From Mycolicibacterium moriokaense (GTDB lineage: Bacteria; Actinomycetota; Actinomycetes; Mycobacteriales; Mycobacteriaceae), in NCBI RefSeq assembly GCF_003201655.1, contig NZ_QJJU01000002.1:310001-374000 (forward strand): a stretch of DNA of 64,000 bases, written 5' to 3'. A program made the translations under genes and the position numbers. Each line of letters starts with the position of its first letter. The stretch's first letter is position 1. Of the stretch, positions 42,369 through 51,343 are shown in pieces. The notes below the pieces were generated by a model. That model saw only the letters and a list, made by a program, of their open reading frames with translations. It searched no databases and was not told the DNA's origin.

Positions 42369-43465
42369 CACGGCGGACCCCACTGCTCCCCCGGCCCAGG
42401 AATCCCGTTGTACGGGAAGGGAAGTTCCGCGCGAGGCCCTGCATTGTCCGGCGGCTGCCCCGCATCGGTGCCCCTGCGGAACCCGAATGCGTAATCCAGG
42501 AACGGCTGCAGGATCTGGGCGATGTCGATATTGGGGACGTACGCCTGGTAGTAGGGACCATTGCCGATTGTCTCGCCGAGAGTGGTCTCGAACTTCGCCA
42601 ACCCCGGCAGCGCGTTGGCAATGTTGTCGCGGTTCTTTTCCAAGATCGCGGTCACCGCATTGAGCTTGTCCAACGTCGGCGCCAGCCGCTGTTCGTTGTC
42701 GTGGATCACTCCGGAAAGCTGCTTCGACAATGCCGATGTGTGGACAAGCAACTCGACGATCGCGCGGCGCCGGTCGGAGAGCACTGCGACCAGATCGTTG
42801 GCGTTGAGGATCAGCGTGTTCACCTGTTGGCTGCGGTCCGAAAGGATTTTGGTGACGTCGGCGCCGTCCTTGAGCAGTGCGCCAAGTGAGTCGTCGCGGT
42901 CGTTGATGGCCTTCGACAGTTGAGTCAGGCCGTCGAACGTCGGGCCCAGTTGTGGCGCAAGCTCATCCAGCGTTCCCGACAGGGTGTCCAGCGACTGGTT
43001 CAACGTACCGGTGTCGGTGCCGGCGGTGTTGGTCGTCAGCTCAGTGACCGCCTCGGTCAGCGAGTAGGGTGACGCGGTACGCGACACCGGAATGACGTCG
43101 TTCGGGCGCAACGTGCCGTCGCCCTTGGACTCCAGCGTCAACACACGTTCGCCAAGAAGCGTGCCAGTTCGCACGTGCGCGGTTGTGTCCGAACCGAGCG
43201 AGACTGTGCCGTCGAGCGTGAACGTCACAACCGCGTTGCGCTTCTCCAGCGCCACGTTCGAGACACTGCCGACCTTGATGCCGGACACCGTCACGTCATT
43301 GCCCTTGGCGAGTCCGCCCGCGTCTTCGAACAGCGCCTGATAGCGCACCGACGTCGCCCAGGCAGATAACTTCTCAGGCGCGAGCCCAACCAGAATGACG
43401 AGGACCACCACCACGACACCGATGAATCCGGTCCGAATGAGCTGCATACCGCGGTATCTCAGCAT
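42368..43465 (-). CDS. mceC: MceC-type Mce protein
   Basis: 365 residues, with ATG 43465 joined to mceB as TGATG. After the N-terminal membrane helix (about 8-30) comes the Mce domain with ALFEDAGGLAKGNDVTVSGIKVG and ALEKRNAVVTFTLDG, then a long helical domain. The tail ends GIPGPGEQWGPP. Its proline tail is short compared with other MceC proteins. It is part of the six-subunit Mce assembly. Confidence 0.9.
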   Translation of the reverse strand: MLRYRGMQLIRTGFIGVVVVVLVILVGLAPEKLSAWATSVRYQALFEDAGGLAKGNDVTVSGIKVGSVSNVALEKRNAVVTFTLDGTVSLGSDTTAHVRTGTLLGERVLTLESKGDGTLRPNDVIPVSRTASPYSLTEAVTELTTNTAGTDTGTLNQSLDTLSGTLDELAPQLGPTFDGLTQLSKAINDRDDSLGALLKDGADVTKILSDRSQQVNTLILNANDLVAVLSDRRRAIVELLVHTSALSKQLSGVIHDNEQRLAPTLDKLNAVTAILEKNRDNIANALPGLAKFETTLGETIGNGPYYQAYVPNIDIAQILQPFLDYAFGFRRGTDAGQPPDNAGPRAELPFPYNGIPGPGEQWGPP

Positions 43466-44490
43466 CAGGGTTCGGCACACCTCCCCCCGTCTTGCCTGAT
43501 CCACGGGAACACCGCGGTTCGGCCCTGGAGATCGGTCACCCGCCAGTTCAGCTCGCAGATGTAGTAATTGAAGAAGCTGCCGTAGGACCCGGTGCGGACA
43601 AGCTTGCGGTAGTTCTCGGGGGCCTTCTGTAGCGACGTGTCGAGCCGATCCTTCTGCCCGTCAAGGTTGATCGCCAACCTGCTGAGTTGTTCCACCGTCC
43701 CCGCCAGCGGCGCTCGGGCATCGGTCAGCAGGTCGGCGACCGAGGCAGTGCCGTTGTTCAACGACTCGATAGCTGTGCCGATCGGATCTCGTTCTGCCGC
43801 AAATTGGGTGACGAGCTTCTCAAGGCGATCGATCGTGCCTGAGAACTTGTCTCCCTCCTTGGTCAAGGTGGCTAGCAAGGTGCGGAGGTTGTCGATCAGT
43901 GCCTGGATGGTCTGGTTGTGCTCGGCCAAAGCCGTCGTGAAACCCGAGGTGTTCGAGAACAACGACCGCAGCGTGCCGCCCTGTCCTTGGAAAATCTGGA
44001 TGAGCGAGGCCGACAGCGCATTCACATCTTGTGGATTCAGCCCGCGGATAACGGGTTTGAGCCCACCGAGCAGCAGATCGAGGTCGAGCGCCGACTGTGT
44101 CCGCTCCTTCGGAATCTGCGACCCGGGTGGCATCGGTGTGTCGCCAGGCCCTTCGATCAGCTCCAGGTAGCGGTCGCCAACGAGGTTGAGGTAGCGCACC
44201 GCCGCTCGCGTACCCGTGGTGAGGTGGACGCTGGGGTCCGCGTCGAACGTGACGAGCACAGTCTTGTCGCGCTGGAGTTTGGCGCTGTTGACGGTGCCGA
44301 CACGCATGCCTGCCACCCGCACCGACTGGCCAGTCTTGAGGCGGGACGCGTCGGCGAACACGGCCGAATAGTCCTTCGTGGAACCGGTTTGGTACTGGCC
44401 GAAGATGAAGAACAAGCTCGCCGTGAGCATCGCCATCACGACTGCGAAGATCCCGAACTTGACGATCGTCGGGCGCAGCGAGCGCCTCAT
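43465..44490 (-). CDS. mceB: MceB-type Mce protein
   Basis: 341 residues from ATG 44490, overlapping mceA as ATGA (44487-44490). One membrane helix lies at about 10-30, the Mce domain includes AVFADASRLKTGQSVRVAGMRVGTV, and the end has the MceB-type pattern with cysteines in YYICELNWRV and GGRCAEP. No proline-rich tail is present, as is usual for MceB. The longer upstream frame to 44607 lies inside mceA and is discarded. Confidence 0.9.
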   Translation of the reverse strand: MRRSLRPTIVKFGIFAVVMAMLTASLFFIFGQYQTGSTKDYSAVFADASRLKTGQSVRVAGMRVGTVNSAKLQRDKTVLVTFDADPSVHLTTGTRAAVRYLNLVGDRYLELIEGPGDTPMPPGSQIPKERTQSALDLDLLLGGLKPVIRGLNPQDVNALSASLIQIFQGQGGTLRSLFSNTSGFTTALAEHNQTIQALIDNLRTLLATLTKEGDKFSGTIDRLEKLVTQFAAERDPIGTAIESLNNGTASVADLLTDARAPLAGTVEQLSRLAINLDGQKDRLDTSLQKAPENYRKLVRTGSYGSFFNYYICELNWRVTDLQGRTAVFPWIRQDGGRCAEP

Positions 44491-45680
44491 CCGGGTTGTC
44501 CGATCTGCGAGGTGTTGCGGGGCGGCCCGTCGACTTCGGTGCCGCCGAACATGATCTGTTTGATCAGATCGGAATTCAGGATGACGCCGGGATACGTGCG
44601 TCGCCACGGGTTGGTCCCGGTGTCTGCGACGACGTATGGCGGGACCGCTTCAAACGGCAGGTGCGGCAGCCCGGTGCACTGTGGACCGCCCGTAGCACCG
44701 GCCTTGGGCAGGTCCATCGGGTAGCGGTATCGCTCCTGCCCCCACAGGAAGCCCGCCATCACATGGACGCCTGGTTCTTTGAGCGGCGGACGCGCTCCCG
44801 CGTCGACCATTCCGGCGAGCGCGCACCACAGGGCCTGGTTGTACTGGTTCGTCAGGTCTGTGGTCGACACCAACAGATGTAGGACATCGGTCAGCGGTTG
44901 CCGGTTCTGGCTTAGGACGTCATTACCGATATCGGCCAGGCCGATCGCGCTGACCAGGGCGGCGTCGAGATTCTGCTGCTGGTCGACCACCGTGTCGCTG
45001 ATCCGCGCGCCGTTGTCGGCGATCGAGACGAAGTCGGGCGCCGCATCGGCGTATGCACGCAATACGTCGGGGGCGGCCTCGAGGTCGTGGCTGAGCGCGG
45101 GAAGGCTCGGCTCGATCTTGGCCAGGTACGAATCCAGATCGGACAGCATCTGGCCGATCTTCTCGCCGCGGCCGTTGACCGATGACGCGATGGCGCCCAA
45201 CGTCTCATTCAGCTTGGCGGGGTCGATCTTTGACAACACCGACGTGAGTTGCTCGAAGACCGTGTTGACCTCGACCATGACGTGCTGGGCGTCGACCACT
45301 TGGCCGGCGCGCAACGACTCCGGTGACGGGTTATCGGGAAAGACGAACTGCACGTACTTCGCACCGAAGACGGTCGTGGACGCGATGTCGACTAGGGCGT
45401 TGGCCGGAATCGCGGACAGCCGCTTCGGATCCATGGCGAGATGGAGGGCGGCACCTCCGTTGGGCAGATTCTCGATCGAGGCGACCTTGCCCACCTGCAC
45501 ACCGCGTACCTGAACCTTGGCGTCAGTATTCATCACAAGGCCGGCGCGCGACGAGATGACTGTCACAGGAACGCTGTCCGTGAAGCCTCCGCGAAACAGA
45601 TTCGCCGCGAGGGCAAAGGCGGCCAGGATCGCGACAATGGTGACCAAGCCCATCAACGGGCGCAGGAGGCTTCGTGTCAT
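44487..45680 (-). CDS. mceA: MceA-type Mce protein, first gene of an mce operon without yrbE
   Basis: 397 residues from ATG 45680, with GGAGG six bases before it; GTG 45701 is a less likely start. The membrane helix (about 11-33) is followed by the Mce domain (VISSRAGLVMNTDAKVQVRGVQVG) and the long helical region. In usual mce operons two YrbE permease genes precede mceA. Here the preceding 600 bp contain no polytopic protein and a regulon motif lies about 115 bp upstream, so mceA seems to be the first gene. The complex would have to use YrbE proteins encoded elsewhere. Confidence 0.9.
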   Translation of the reverse strand: MTRSLLRPLMGLVTIVAILAAFALAANLFRGGFTDSVPVTVISSRAGLVMNTDAKVQVRGVQVGKVASIENLPNGGAALHLAMDPKRLSAIPANALVDIASTTVFGAKYVQFVFPDNPSPESLRAGQVVDAQHVMVEVNTVFEQLTSVLSKIDPAKLNETLGAIASSVNGRGEKIGQMLSDLDSYLAKIEPSLPALSHDLEAAPDVLRAYADAAPDFVSIADNGARISDTVVDQQQNLDAALVSAIGLADIGNDVLSQNRQPLTDVLHLLVSTTDLTNQYNQALWCALAGMVDAGARPPLKEPGVHVMAGFLWGQERYRYPMDLPKAGATGGPQCTGLPHLPFEAVPPYVVADTGTNPWRRTYPGVILNSDLIKQIMFGGTEVDGPPRNTSQIGQPG

Positions 45681-45792
45681 CGCACGCCTCCGCACCGGCA
45701 CGAGGGGCGCACGGACCTACGCCCCGCCGCTCGGTATGACAAGCCCGACCCACCCCCAGCGCGCGTTCGACGACGGTGCAGGACTCTACGCG

Positions 45793-45814
45793 GGAACATA
45801 TCTTTGGGTCAACG
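45793..45814 (-). promoter_or_regulatory. Regulon motif upstream of the mce operon
   Basis: On the minus strand the site is CGTTGACC, then CAAAGATA, then TGTTCC. Its core CCAAAGATATGTTCC differs from the norD/SDR copy in two positions. It is oriented toward mceA, about 113 bp before the start codon. It connects the mce operon with the norD-to-SDR gene train. Confidence 0.6.
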
Positions 45815-46291
45815 ATTCCGATGTGAGCATCGCGACTGCCTCGTGTTCGGTTGGCCTTTAACTCCTTTTGCGACCAGACTTTGTTTGCTGTGCAAGGCTC
45901 TCATACAGTTCGTCCCACATCAAGGGCCGATACTGAGACAGTTGTGAGTTTTCTGTCTCGAAACTGAAATGGGCATGCGAATCTCGTCGTACGTGGCGAG
46001 CAGAACGGTTAGGGCGCCACAGCGGAGCAAAGATTAGGTTTCCGATCGCATGCCTAGTCAGACCGGAGGGAAGACGGAAACCCCCCGCGGCTTCGTCGTT
46101 CTTCGGCTTGGTGCCAATCATCGCCCCGGAACCCCGCTAAATGGTCAAAATAACAATCTTAGTGAAATAGAGACCGCCGGTTAGAAAGTTTGACCACCTC
46201 TGAGCTGCATCAAGTGGGTGGACAACTGCTACACGGTTGGGGCGTTGTGCGCGATTCGCCGAGAAAGTGCTCCGAGCTCCGTAAGTTGCGA
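45815..46291. other. AT-richer intergenic region between mceA and the DUF2469 gene
   Basis: About 480 bp of lower GC than any other stretch here. It holds an inverted repeat, GAGACAG at 45935-45941 and CTGTCTC at 45953-45959. A minus frame of 87 codons at 45858-46121 (beginning MIGTKPKNDEAAGG) has weak, nearly even third-base use. No SD or family is recognised, so I do not call it a gene, although a small foreign gene cannot be excluded. This is where the island meets the conserved core. Confidence 0.5.
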
Positions 46292-46597
46292 CTACTCGGG
46301 CAGCCGCAGCTCGGGCTTTTCCACCTCTTCGATGTTCACGTCCTTGAACGTGATCACGCGCACGTGTTTGACGAACCGTGCAGGCCGGTACATGTCCCAC
46401 ACCCAGGCGTCGGCGAGCCGCAATTCGAAGTAGACCTCGCCCTCGGAGTTCCGCGGCACCAGCTCGACGCTGTTGGCCAGGTAGAACCGTCGCTCCGTCT
46501 CAACGACATAGCTGAACTGCCCGACGATGTCCTTGTATTCGCGGTAGAGCGAGAGCTCCATCTCGGTTTCATACTTCTCGAGATCTTCGGCACTCAT
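46292..46597 (-). CDS. DUF2469 family protein (Rv2901c type)
   Basis: 101 residues, highly acidic and aromatic (MSAEDLEKYETEMELSLYREYKDI, later WVWDMYRPARFVKHVRV), the typical sequence of the actinobacterial DUF2469 family that follows rnhB. It is a cytosolic protein of unknown function. Its place directly after rnhB is conserved in mycobacteria. It is the last core gene at this end; the next genes on this side belong to the mce island and not to the fdhF/dprA region that follows in M. tuberculosis. Confidence 0.92.
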   Translation of the reverse strand: MSAEDLEKYETEMELSLYREYKDIVGQFSYVVETERRFYLANSVELVPRNSEGEVYFELRLADAWVWDMYRPARFVKHVRVITFKDVNIEEVEKPELRLPE

Positions 46598-46648
46598 CGG
46601 CTCAGCTGTCCTTCATCTTCTTCTGGTCCATCCGGTCCCAATTCTCCC

Positions 46649-47368
46649 CTACCCCAGTTGGCTCTGCTGCTCGGGTTCGGTGTCCAACGCATCATCGGGC
46701 ACGAGTTCACCCTCGACCGCCACCAGCCGGCGCACATTGATGAACGAGTATCGGTGTTGGCTGCACGGGCCGAGCTCGGCCAGCGCCGCACTGTGCGCCG
46801 GCGTGCTGTAGCCCTTGTGCTCGGCGAATCCGTACCCCGGATGTTCGGTCTCCATCTTGACCATCAGCCGGTCACGGCTCACCTTGGCCAGCACACTGGC
46901 CGCCGCGATGCAAGCCGCGGCCGCGTCGCCACCGACCACCGGCAGCGACGGCATCGGCAGTCCCGGCACCCGGAACCCATCCGACAACACGTAGCCGGGC
47001 CGCAGCGACAGGCCCGCCACCGCCCGCCGCATGCCCTCGATATTCGCGACATGCACACCTCGCCGATCCACCTCGACCGAAGGGATGAACACCACGTGAT
47101 AGGCCACCGCGTAGCGGCGAATCAACGGAAACAGCCGCTCACGCTCCTTCTCGTTGAGCTTCTTGGAGTCGTCGAGCGCGGCCAGGCTCTCCAGCCGGTT
47201 CGGCCCGAGCACACATGCGGCCACCACCAGCGGACCTGCGCATGCGCCGCGGCCTACCTCGTCGACGCCCGCCACCGGACCCAGCCCGCACCGATAGAGC
47301 GCGGACTCAAGGGTGCGCAGGCCCGAAGACTTCCGGATCACCGTTCGCGGAGGCCATGTCGCCGGCAA
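46649..47368 (-). CDS. rnhB: Ribonuclease HII
   Basis: 239 residues with the catalytic motif [29 protein letters not shown], a later conserved aspartate in [17 protein letters not shown], and [17 protein letters not shown]. This is type 2 RNase H, which removes ribonucleotides and RNA primers from DNA. TTG 47368 is chosen as start because AGGAG lies six bases upstream and the protein then begins [13 protein letters not shown], like M. tuberculosis RnhB. The TTG six bases further up is too close to that site. lepB ends 9 bp upstream. Confidence 0.95.
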   Translation of the reverse strand: MPATWPPRTVIRKSSGLRTLESALYRCGLGPVAGVDEVGRGACAGPLVVAACVLGPNRLESLAALDDSKKLNEKERERLFPLIRRYAVAYHVVFIPSVEVDRRGVHVANIEGMRRAVAGLSLRPGYVLSDGFRVPGLPMPSLPVVGGDAAAACIAAASVLAKVSRDRLMVKMETEHPGYGFAEHKGYSTPAHSAALAELGPCSQHRYSFINVRRLVAVEGELVPDDALDTEPEQQSQLG

Positions 47369-47377
47369 GTGCAACTC

Positions 47378-48214
47378 CTACTGAGTCTGCGGGTTCACCG
47401 CGTGGACTCCACCCCATCGCGAAGGCGGCCAGGCAATGAACCGTGCCTTTCCAATGACATTGTCTACCGGCACCGTCCCGGGGTTCGGATCCCCCGTGCA
47501 CAACAGCCCGCGCTGGGCGTCGGCCGGGATATTGCCGCAGTGCGCGCGCGAATCGGCCGAATGGGTGCGGTTGTCGCCCATCACCCACAGCCGCCCGTCG
47601 GGCACCTTGACCGGCCCGAACTCATTGCCAAGACATGGGTAGATCTTTGGGTCGGCCATCATGGTCGCGGGATCCAGAAACGGCTGGTTGAGCGGCTTGT
47701 TGTCCACCGTGAGGCCCGTGTCGGCGCGGCATTCGACGGTCTGCCCACCCACCGCGATCACGCGTTTAACCAAGTCGTTCTCGTCGGGCGGGACGAAGCC
47801 GACGAACGAAAGCGCGTTTTGCACCCAGCGCACGGCGGTGTTCTTCGAGCGGATCGACTTGTAGCCGATGTTCCAGTTGGGCGGGCCCTTGAACACGATC
47901 ACGTCGCCGGGCTGCGGCGAACCGAACCGGTAGGTCAGCTTGTCCACCATGATCCGGTCGCCGGTGCACCCGGTGCAGCCGTGCAGCGTGGGCTCCATCG
48001 ACTCGGACGGGATCAGGTACGGCCGCGCGACAAACGTCAGCATGACGTAGTAGAGGACCACCGCGATGGTGACGAGGATCGCCGCTTCCCTTAGCGCACC
48101 GCGCTTCTTGGGTTCGTCGGTCTTGGCGTGTCGGCCCGTCGTGGTGGGAAGGGCCGTCGTGTCCGCGGGCTGGTGCACGGTGGAGTCGACGCCAGGGTCA
48201 GTGGATTTGGTCAC
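47378..48214 (-). CDS. lepB: Signal peptidase I
   Basis: 278 residues. A hydrophilic N-terminal region precedes one membrane helix (AILVTIAVVLYYVMLTFV), then the catalytic serine box PSESMEPTL, the general-base lysine in DLVKRVIAVGG, and the C-terminal box MGDNRTHSADSR. The enzyme removes signal peptides from Sec and Tat substrates on the outer face of the membrane. GTG 48214 gives an N-terminus of the length seen in M. tuberculosis LepB, whereas the frame to 48265 is longer than needed. It lies between rplS and rnhB as in that species. Confidence 0.95.
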   Translation of the reverse strand: MTKSTDPGVDSTVHQPADTTALPTTTGRHAKTDEPKKRGALREAAILVTIAVVLYYVMLTFVARPYLIPSESMEPTLHGCTGCTGDRIMVDKLTYRFGSPQPGDVIVFKGPPNWNIGYKSIRSKNTAVRWVQNALSFVGFVPPDENDLVKRVIAVGGQTVECRADTGLTVDNKPLNQPFLDPATMMADPKIYPCLGNEFGPVKVPDGRLWVMGDNRTHSADSRAHCGNIPADAQRGLLCTGDPNPGTVPVDNVIGKARFIAWPPSRWGGVHAVNPQTQ

Positions 48215-48303
48215 CGCATGAGAGTAGTCAGCGCGATGCTTGCCGCCGCGCGGCGCGCTTTCCACGGCTCAGGCCTGAGTCGCGTGGGCGGCCGGAAACG
48301 AGG

Positions 48304-48645
48304 TCAGCGCTTTTCCTTGATCTTGGCCTTCTTGCCACGCAGCTCGCGCAGGTAGTACAGCTTGGCGCGGCGCACGTCACCACGTGTGACGACGTCGATG
48401 TGGTCGATGTTCGGCGAATGCACCGGGAAGGTCCGCTCGACGCCAACGCCGTAGCTTTCCTTGCGCACGGTGAAGGTCTCGCGAACCCCACCGCCCTGCC
48501 GGCGAAGGACGACACCCTTGAAGACCTGGATGCGTTCCTTGGAGCCCTCGATGACCTTGACGTGCACGTTGACGGTGTCGCCGGGGCCGAAGTCCGGGAT
48601 GTCGTCGCGCAGCGACGCCTTATCGACGAAGTCCAGCGTGTTCAT
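48304..48645 (-). CDS. rplS: 50S ribosomal protein L19
   Basis: 113 residues, almost the same as M. tuberculosis L19: [19 protein letters not shown] at the start, [20 protein letters not shown] in the centre and [13 protein letters not shown] at the end. L19 lies at the interface of the ribosomal subunits. ATG 48645 follows AAGGAAG; the upstream ATG 48654 adds only three residues. It may be read together with lepB, although about 90 bp separate them. Confidence 0.97.
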   Translation of the reverse strand: MNTLDFVDKASLRDDIPDFGPGDTVNVHVKVIEGSKERIQVFKGVVLRRQGGGVRETFTVRKESYGVGVERTFPVHSPNIDHIDVVTRGDVRRAKLYYLRELRGKKAKIKEKR

Positions 48646-48942
48646 CGGTGACACTTCCTTGCTGTTCGCGGCTGCGGGAGTCTGCGTCGGGATGTGACGC
48701 GTCGCGGAGCCGATCTATCGGGCGTATCTGGGAGTCTCGCAGCGGGCGCTGATCGGCCTACGCGGACAACTGCTCAATTGTGCCAGATGGGCCCCAATCC
48801 AGTGAAATCGCGGCTGGATGAACCCGCGAAACGCGCAGCTGACCGCAACACGCGATCTTTGCGGTCAACCGCTAGTCTGAAGCCACTGGCAGGGGCGGTG
48901 CGGCAAACCTGATTCCGGTTCGAGAATAGTTTGAGGAGGGTG
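48646..48942. other. Divergent intergenic region rplS/lppW
   Basis: Nearly 300 bp with no gene. It must contain promoters for the leftward rplS and the rightward lppW. I see no ribosomal-protein leader structure that I can support. Confidence 0.5.
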
Positions 48943-49887
48943 ATGCGACCGCGGCCGTCGAAGTTGGTCACGGCAATCGCGGCCGTCGTCATTGCGGCCC
49001 CCCTTGCCTCCGGCTGCGAAGCCAAGGTCTACGGCACGCCCCCGGAGCCCGCGGGCCCACCGCTGACCGTCATCGCCCCGATGGGCACGAAGGCCCCGCT
49101 GCCGGAATCGCCACCCGACGAGCCGGCGGCCGCATTCGACGGCCTGACCGTCCGCGCTCAGCAGGCTGCCACCGAGGCGGCAAAGTCTGGAGCGGACATT
49201 TCGGCGGTCGTGCTGGACCGCAACACCAATCAGGTGATCTCGAGCGGCAACGCCGCCCCGACCCCGATCGCATCCGTGGTCAAGCTGTTCATCGCCGACG
49301 ACCTGCTGCTGCAGGAGGCGAAGGGACAAACCGACCTAACCCCCGAGGACCGCACGGCTTTCGACACAATGCTGCGGTCCTCCGACGACAGCGCAGCCGA
49401 GGTGTTCTGGGAGCGAAGCGGTGGTAGCGCCATCGTCACCCGGGTGGCCGCCCGTTACGGGCTTGGTTCGACGACCGCACCGTACGACGGGCACTGGTGG
49501 AACACCATGAGCACCACCGCCGACCTGGTGCGCTACTACGACATGCTGTTGGACGGCAGTGGCGGGCTCCCGCCCGAGAAGGCCAGCATCATCCTGTCCA
49601 ACCTTGCCCAGTCGACGCCGATCGCGATCGACGGTACCCAGCCCGGCGGCGTATACCCGCAGCGGTTCGGCATCCCCGATGGCCTGTCCCGCGAAGCCGT
49701 CGCGGTCAAGCAGGGCTGGATGTGCTGCTGGAACGGCGGGAATTGGATGCACATGTCCACCGGCGTGATCGGCGCCGACCGTCGCTATGTGATGGCGATC
49801 GGGTCGATGCAGCCCACTGACGACAGCACCGCTCGCGACACCATCACCCAGGCCGTCAAGACGATGTTCCCCGGCGGCCGGATCTAG
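48943..49887 (+). CDS. lppW: LppW-like lipoprotein with a serine beta-lactamase/PBP-like domain
   Basis: About 314 residues with a signal peptide and lipobox LASGC, then a proline-rich linker and a beta-lactamase-like fold. The serine-lysine pair ASVVKLF and a following RSSDDSA match the SxxK and SDN positions. At the third motif KQGW replaces KTG, so peptidase activity is uncertain. ATG 48943 is used with GAGGAGG close by. The same gene lies between rplS and trmD in M. tuberculosis as lppW. Its stop overlaps the convergent trmD stop by four bases. Confidence 0.88.
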   Translation: MRPRPSKLVTAIAAVVIAAPLASGCEAKVYGTPPEPAGPPLTVIAPMGTKAPLPESPPDEPAAAFDGLTVRAQQAATEAAKSGADISAVVLDRNTNQVISSGNAAPTPIASVVKLFIADDLLLQEAKGQTDLTPEDRTAFDTMLRSSDDSAAEVFWERSGGSAIVTRVAARYGLGSTTAPYDGHWWNTMSTTADLVRYYDMLLDGSGGLPPEKASIILSNLAQSTPIAIDGTQPGGVYPQRFGIPDGLSREAVAVKQGWMCCWNGGNWMHMSTGVIGADRRYVMAIGSMQPTDDSTARDTITQAVKTMFPGGRI

Positions 49888-50561
49888 TCCAGCAGATCGG
49901 GGCGACGGTCGCGAGTGCGCTGCAGCCCCTGTTCATGTCGCCACGCCGCGATCTTGGCATGATCACCAGACAGCAGCACCTCGGGCACGTCGAGTCCACG
50001 CCAACTCGGCGGCCTGGTGTAGCTCGGCCCCTCCAACAAGCCGTTGGAATGTGAATCGTCTTGGTGCGACGCTGGATTACCGAGCACATCGGGCAGCAGC
50101 CGCACGATCGCCTCGATCATCACCAGCGCGGCCGATTCGCCGCCAGGCAGCACGTAGTCGCCGATTGAGACCTCCTCGACCCGCATCCGGCGGGCCGCGT
50201 CGTCGACGACGCGTTGATCGATGCCCTCGTAACGCCCACATCCGAACACCAGGTGCTTCTCGGCGCTCCAGCGTTGCGCGTCGGCCTGACCGAACAGCCG
50301 ACCCGCCGGCGTCGGGACGATCAGCAGCGTTTCGTCGGAACAGATTTCGTCGAGCGCTTCCCCCCACACCGGAGCTTTCATCACCATGCCTGGGCCGCCG
50401 CCGTAGGGCGAGTCGTCCACCGACTTGTGAACGTCCTGGGTCCAGCGCCGAAGATCGTGCACCGCCAATTGGACGATCCCGGCGTCAATCGCCTTGCCTG
50501 GCAACGACTGTCGCAGTGGTTCCAGGTAGTCGGGGAAGATGGTCACCACATCTATGCGCAT
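49884..50561 (-). CDS. trmD: tRNA (guanine37-N1)-methyltransferase
   Basis: 225 residues with the SPOUT trefoil-knot hallmarks: [13 protein letters not shown] at the start, [25 protein letters not shown] and the S-adenosylmethionine loop [17 protein letters not shown]. The enzyme methylates G37 beside the anticodon and prevents frameshifts. It follows rimM by two bases in the rpsP-khpA-rimM-trmD operon, the common bacterial order. Length and motifs are normal. Confidence 0.97.
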   Translation of the reverse strand: MRIDVVTIFPDYLEPLRQSLPGKAIDAGIVQLAVHDLRRWTQDVHKSVDDSPYGGGPGMVMKAPVWGEALDEICSDETLLIVPTPAGRLFGQADAQRWSAEKHLVFGCGRYEGIDQRVVDDAARRMRVEEVSIGDYVLPGGESAALVMIEAIVRLLPDVLGNPASHQDDSHSNGLLEGPSYTRPPSWRGLDVPEVLLSGDHAKIAAWRHEQGLQRTRDRRPDLLD

Positions 50562-50563
50562 CG

Positions 50564-51082
50564 TCAGCCCAGCTCCAGCAGACCCTCGGGTGGATCGATC
50601 TCGATGGTCTGGTCAGTCAACGACACCGCCATGACGATGGCGCTGACGAAGGGCACCAGCACCTCGCCGTCCCCGGTACGTACAGAGAGCAATTCGCCTG
50701 CCGCGGTGTGCAATACCTCCGCGACGGAGCCGACGGGCGTGCCTGCGGTCGTCACGACCTGCAGGCCCTCGAGCTGATGGTCGTAGAACTCGTCGGGCTC
50801 CGAGATCGGCGGCAGGTCCGCTGAGTCGACGAGGAACAGGGTGCCCCGCATTGAGTCGGCCGCGGTGCGGTCCGCCACACCGTCCAGTCGCACCAACAGT
50901 CGTCCGCTGTGCTCGCGAGCCGAATCGACGACGTAGTCGCGTTCGGGCCCGCCGCGGGATGGCTTGGCGCGCAGTGTCGTGCCCGGCGCGAACCGGGTGT
51001 CGGGGTCGTCGGTGCGGACCTCGACGACGACCTCACCGGTGACGCCGTGTGCCCTGACGACCCGACCGACCACCAGGTCCAT
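50564..51082 (-). CDS. rimM: Ribosome maturation factor RimM
   Basis: 172 residues from ATG 51082 ([20 protein letters not shown]), the standard RimM start, with the PRC-barrel part near [21 protein letters not shown]. RimM binds S19 during 30S assembly. The open frame to 51208 lies over the khpA gene and is not used. It fits between khpA and trmD with 10 and 2 bp spacing. Confidence 0.96.
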   Translation of the reverse strand: MDLVVGRVVRAHGVTGEVVVEVRTDDPDTRFAPGTTLRAKPSRGGPERDYVVDSAREHSGRLLVRLDGVADRTAADSMRGTLFLVDSADLPPISEPDEFYDHQLEGLQVVTTAGTPVGSVAEVLHTAAGELLSVRTGDGEVLVPFVSAIVMAVSLTDQTIEIDPPEGLLELG

Positions 51083-51092
51083 ATGCCGACCG

Positions 51093-51335
51093 CTACTGGT
51101 CGGTGTCCACCACGTCGACGCGGATGCCCCGGCCACCGATGCCGGAGACCAGCGTGCGCAGCGCGGTAGCGGTGCGGCCACCCCTGCCGATGACCTTGCC
51201 GAGGTCATCGGGGTGTACGTGCACCTCGACGGTGCGTCCGCGGCGGTTGGTCACCATGTCGACACGGACATCATCGGGGTTGTCCACGATCCCGCGGACC
51301 AGGTGCTCAACGGCGTCGACGACGACAGAGCTCAT
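51093..51335 (-). CDS. khpA: KH-domain RNA-binding protein KhpA
   Basis: 80 residues with one KH domain and the RNA-contacting GxxG loop in [16 protein letters not shown]. Such proteins bind RNA, often with KhpB, and affect cell-wall gene expression. It is the Rv2908c position between rpsP and rimM. Start ATG 51335, eight bases after rpsP. Confidence 0.93.
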   Translation of the reverse strand: MSSVVVDAVEHLVRGIVDNPDDVRVDMVTNRRGRTVEVHVHPDDLGKVIGRGGRTATALRTLVSGIGGRGIRVDVVDTDQ

Positions 51336-51343
51336 GGTTGCGC

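Noticed and set aside
45858..46121. 87-codon minus-strand ORF in the mceA leader
   Set aside because: Third codon positions are nearly even in GC, no ribosome site or family is seen. Kept only as a note on the intergenic region.
45681..46291. Search for yrbE permease genes before mceA
   Set aside because: No frame on either strand encodes several membrane helices, so no yrbE or remnant is called.
46190..48094. Plus-strand open frame of 634 codons across DUF2469, rnhB and lepB
   Set aside because: It is antisense to three clearly recognised genes, is rich in Arg and His, and has no start site or family. It is an effect of high GC content.
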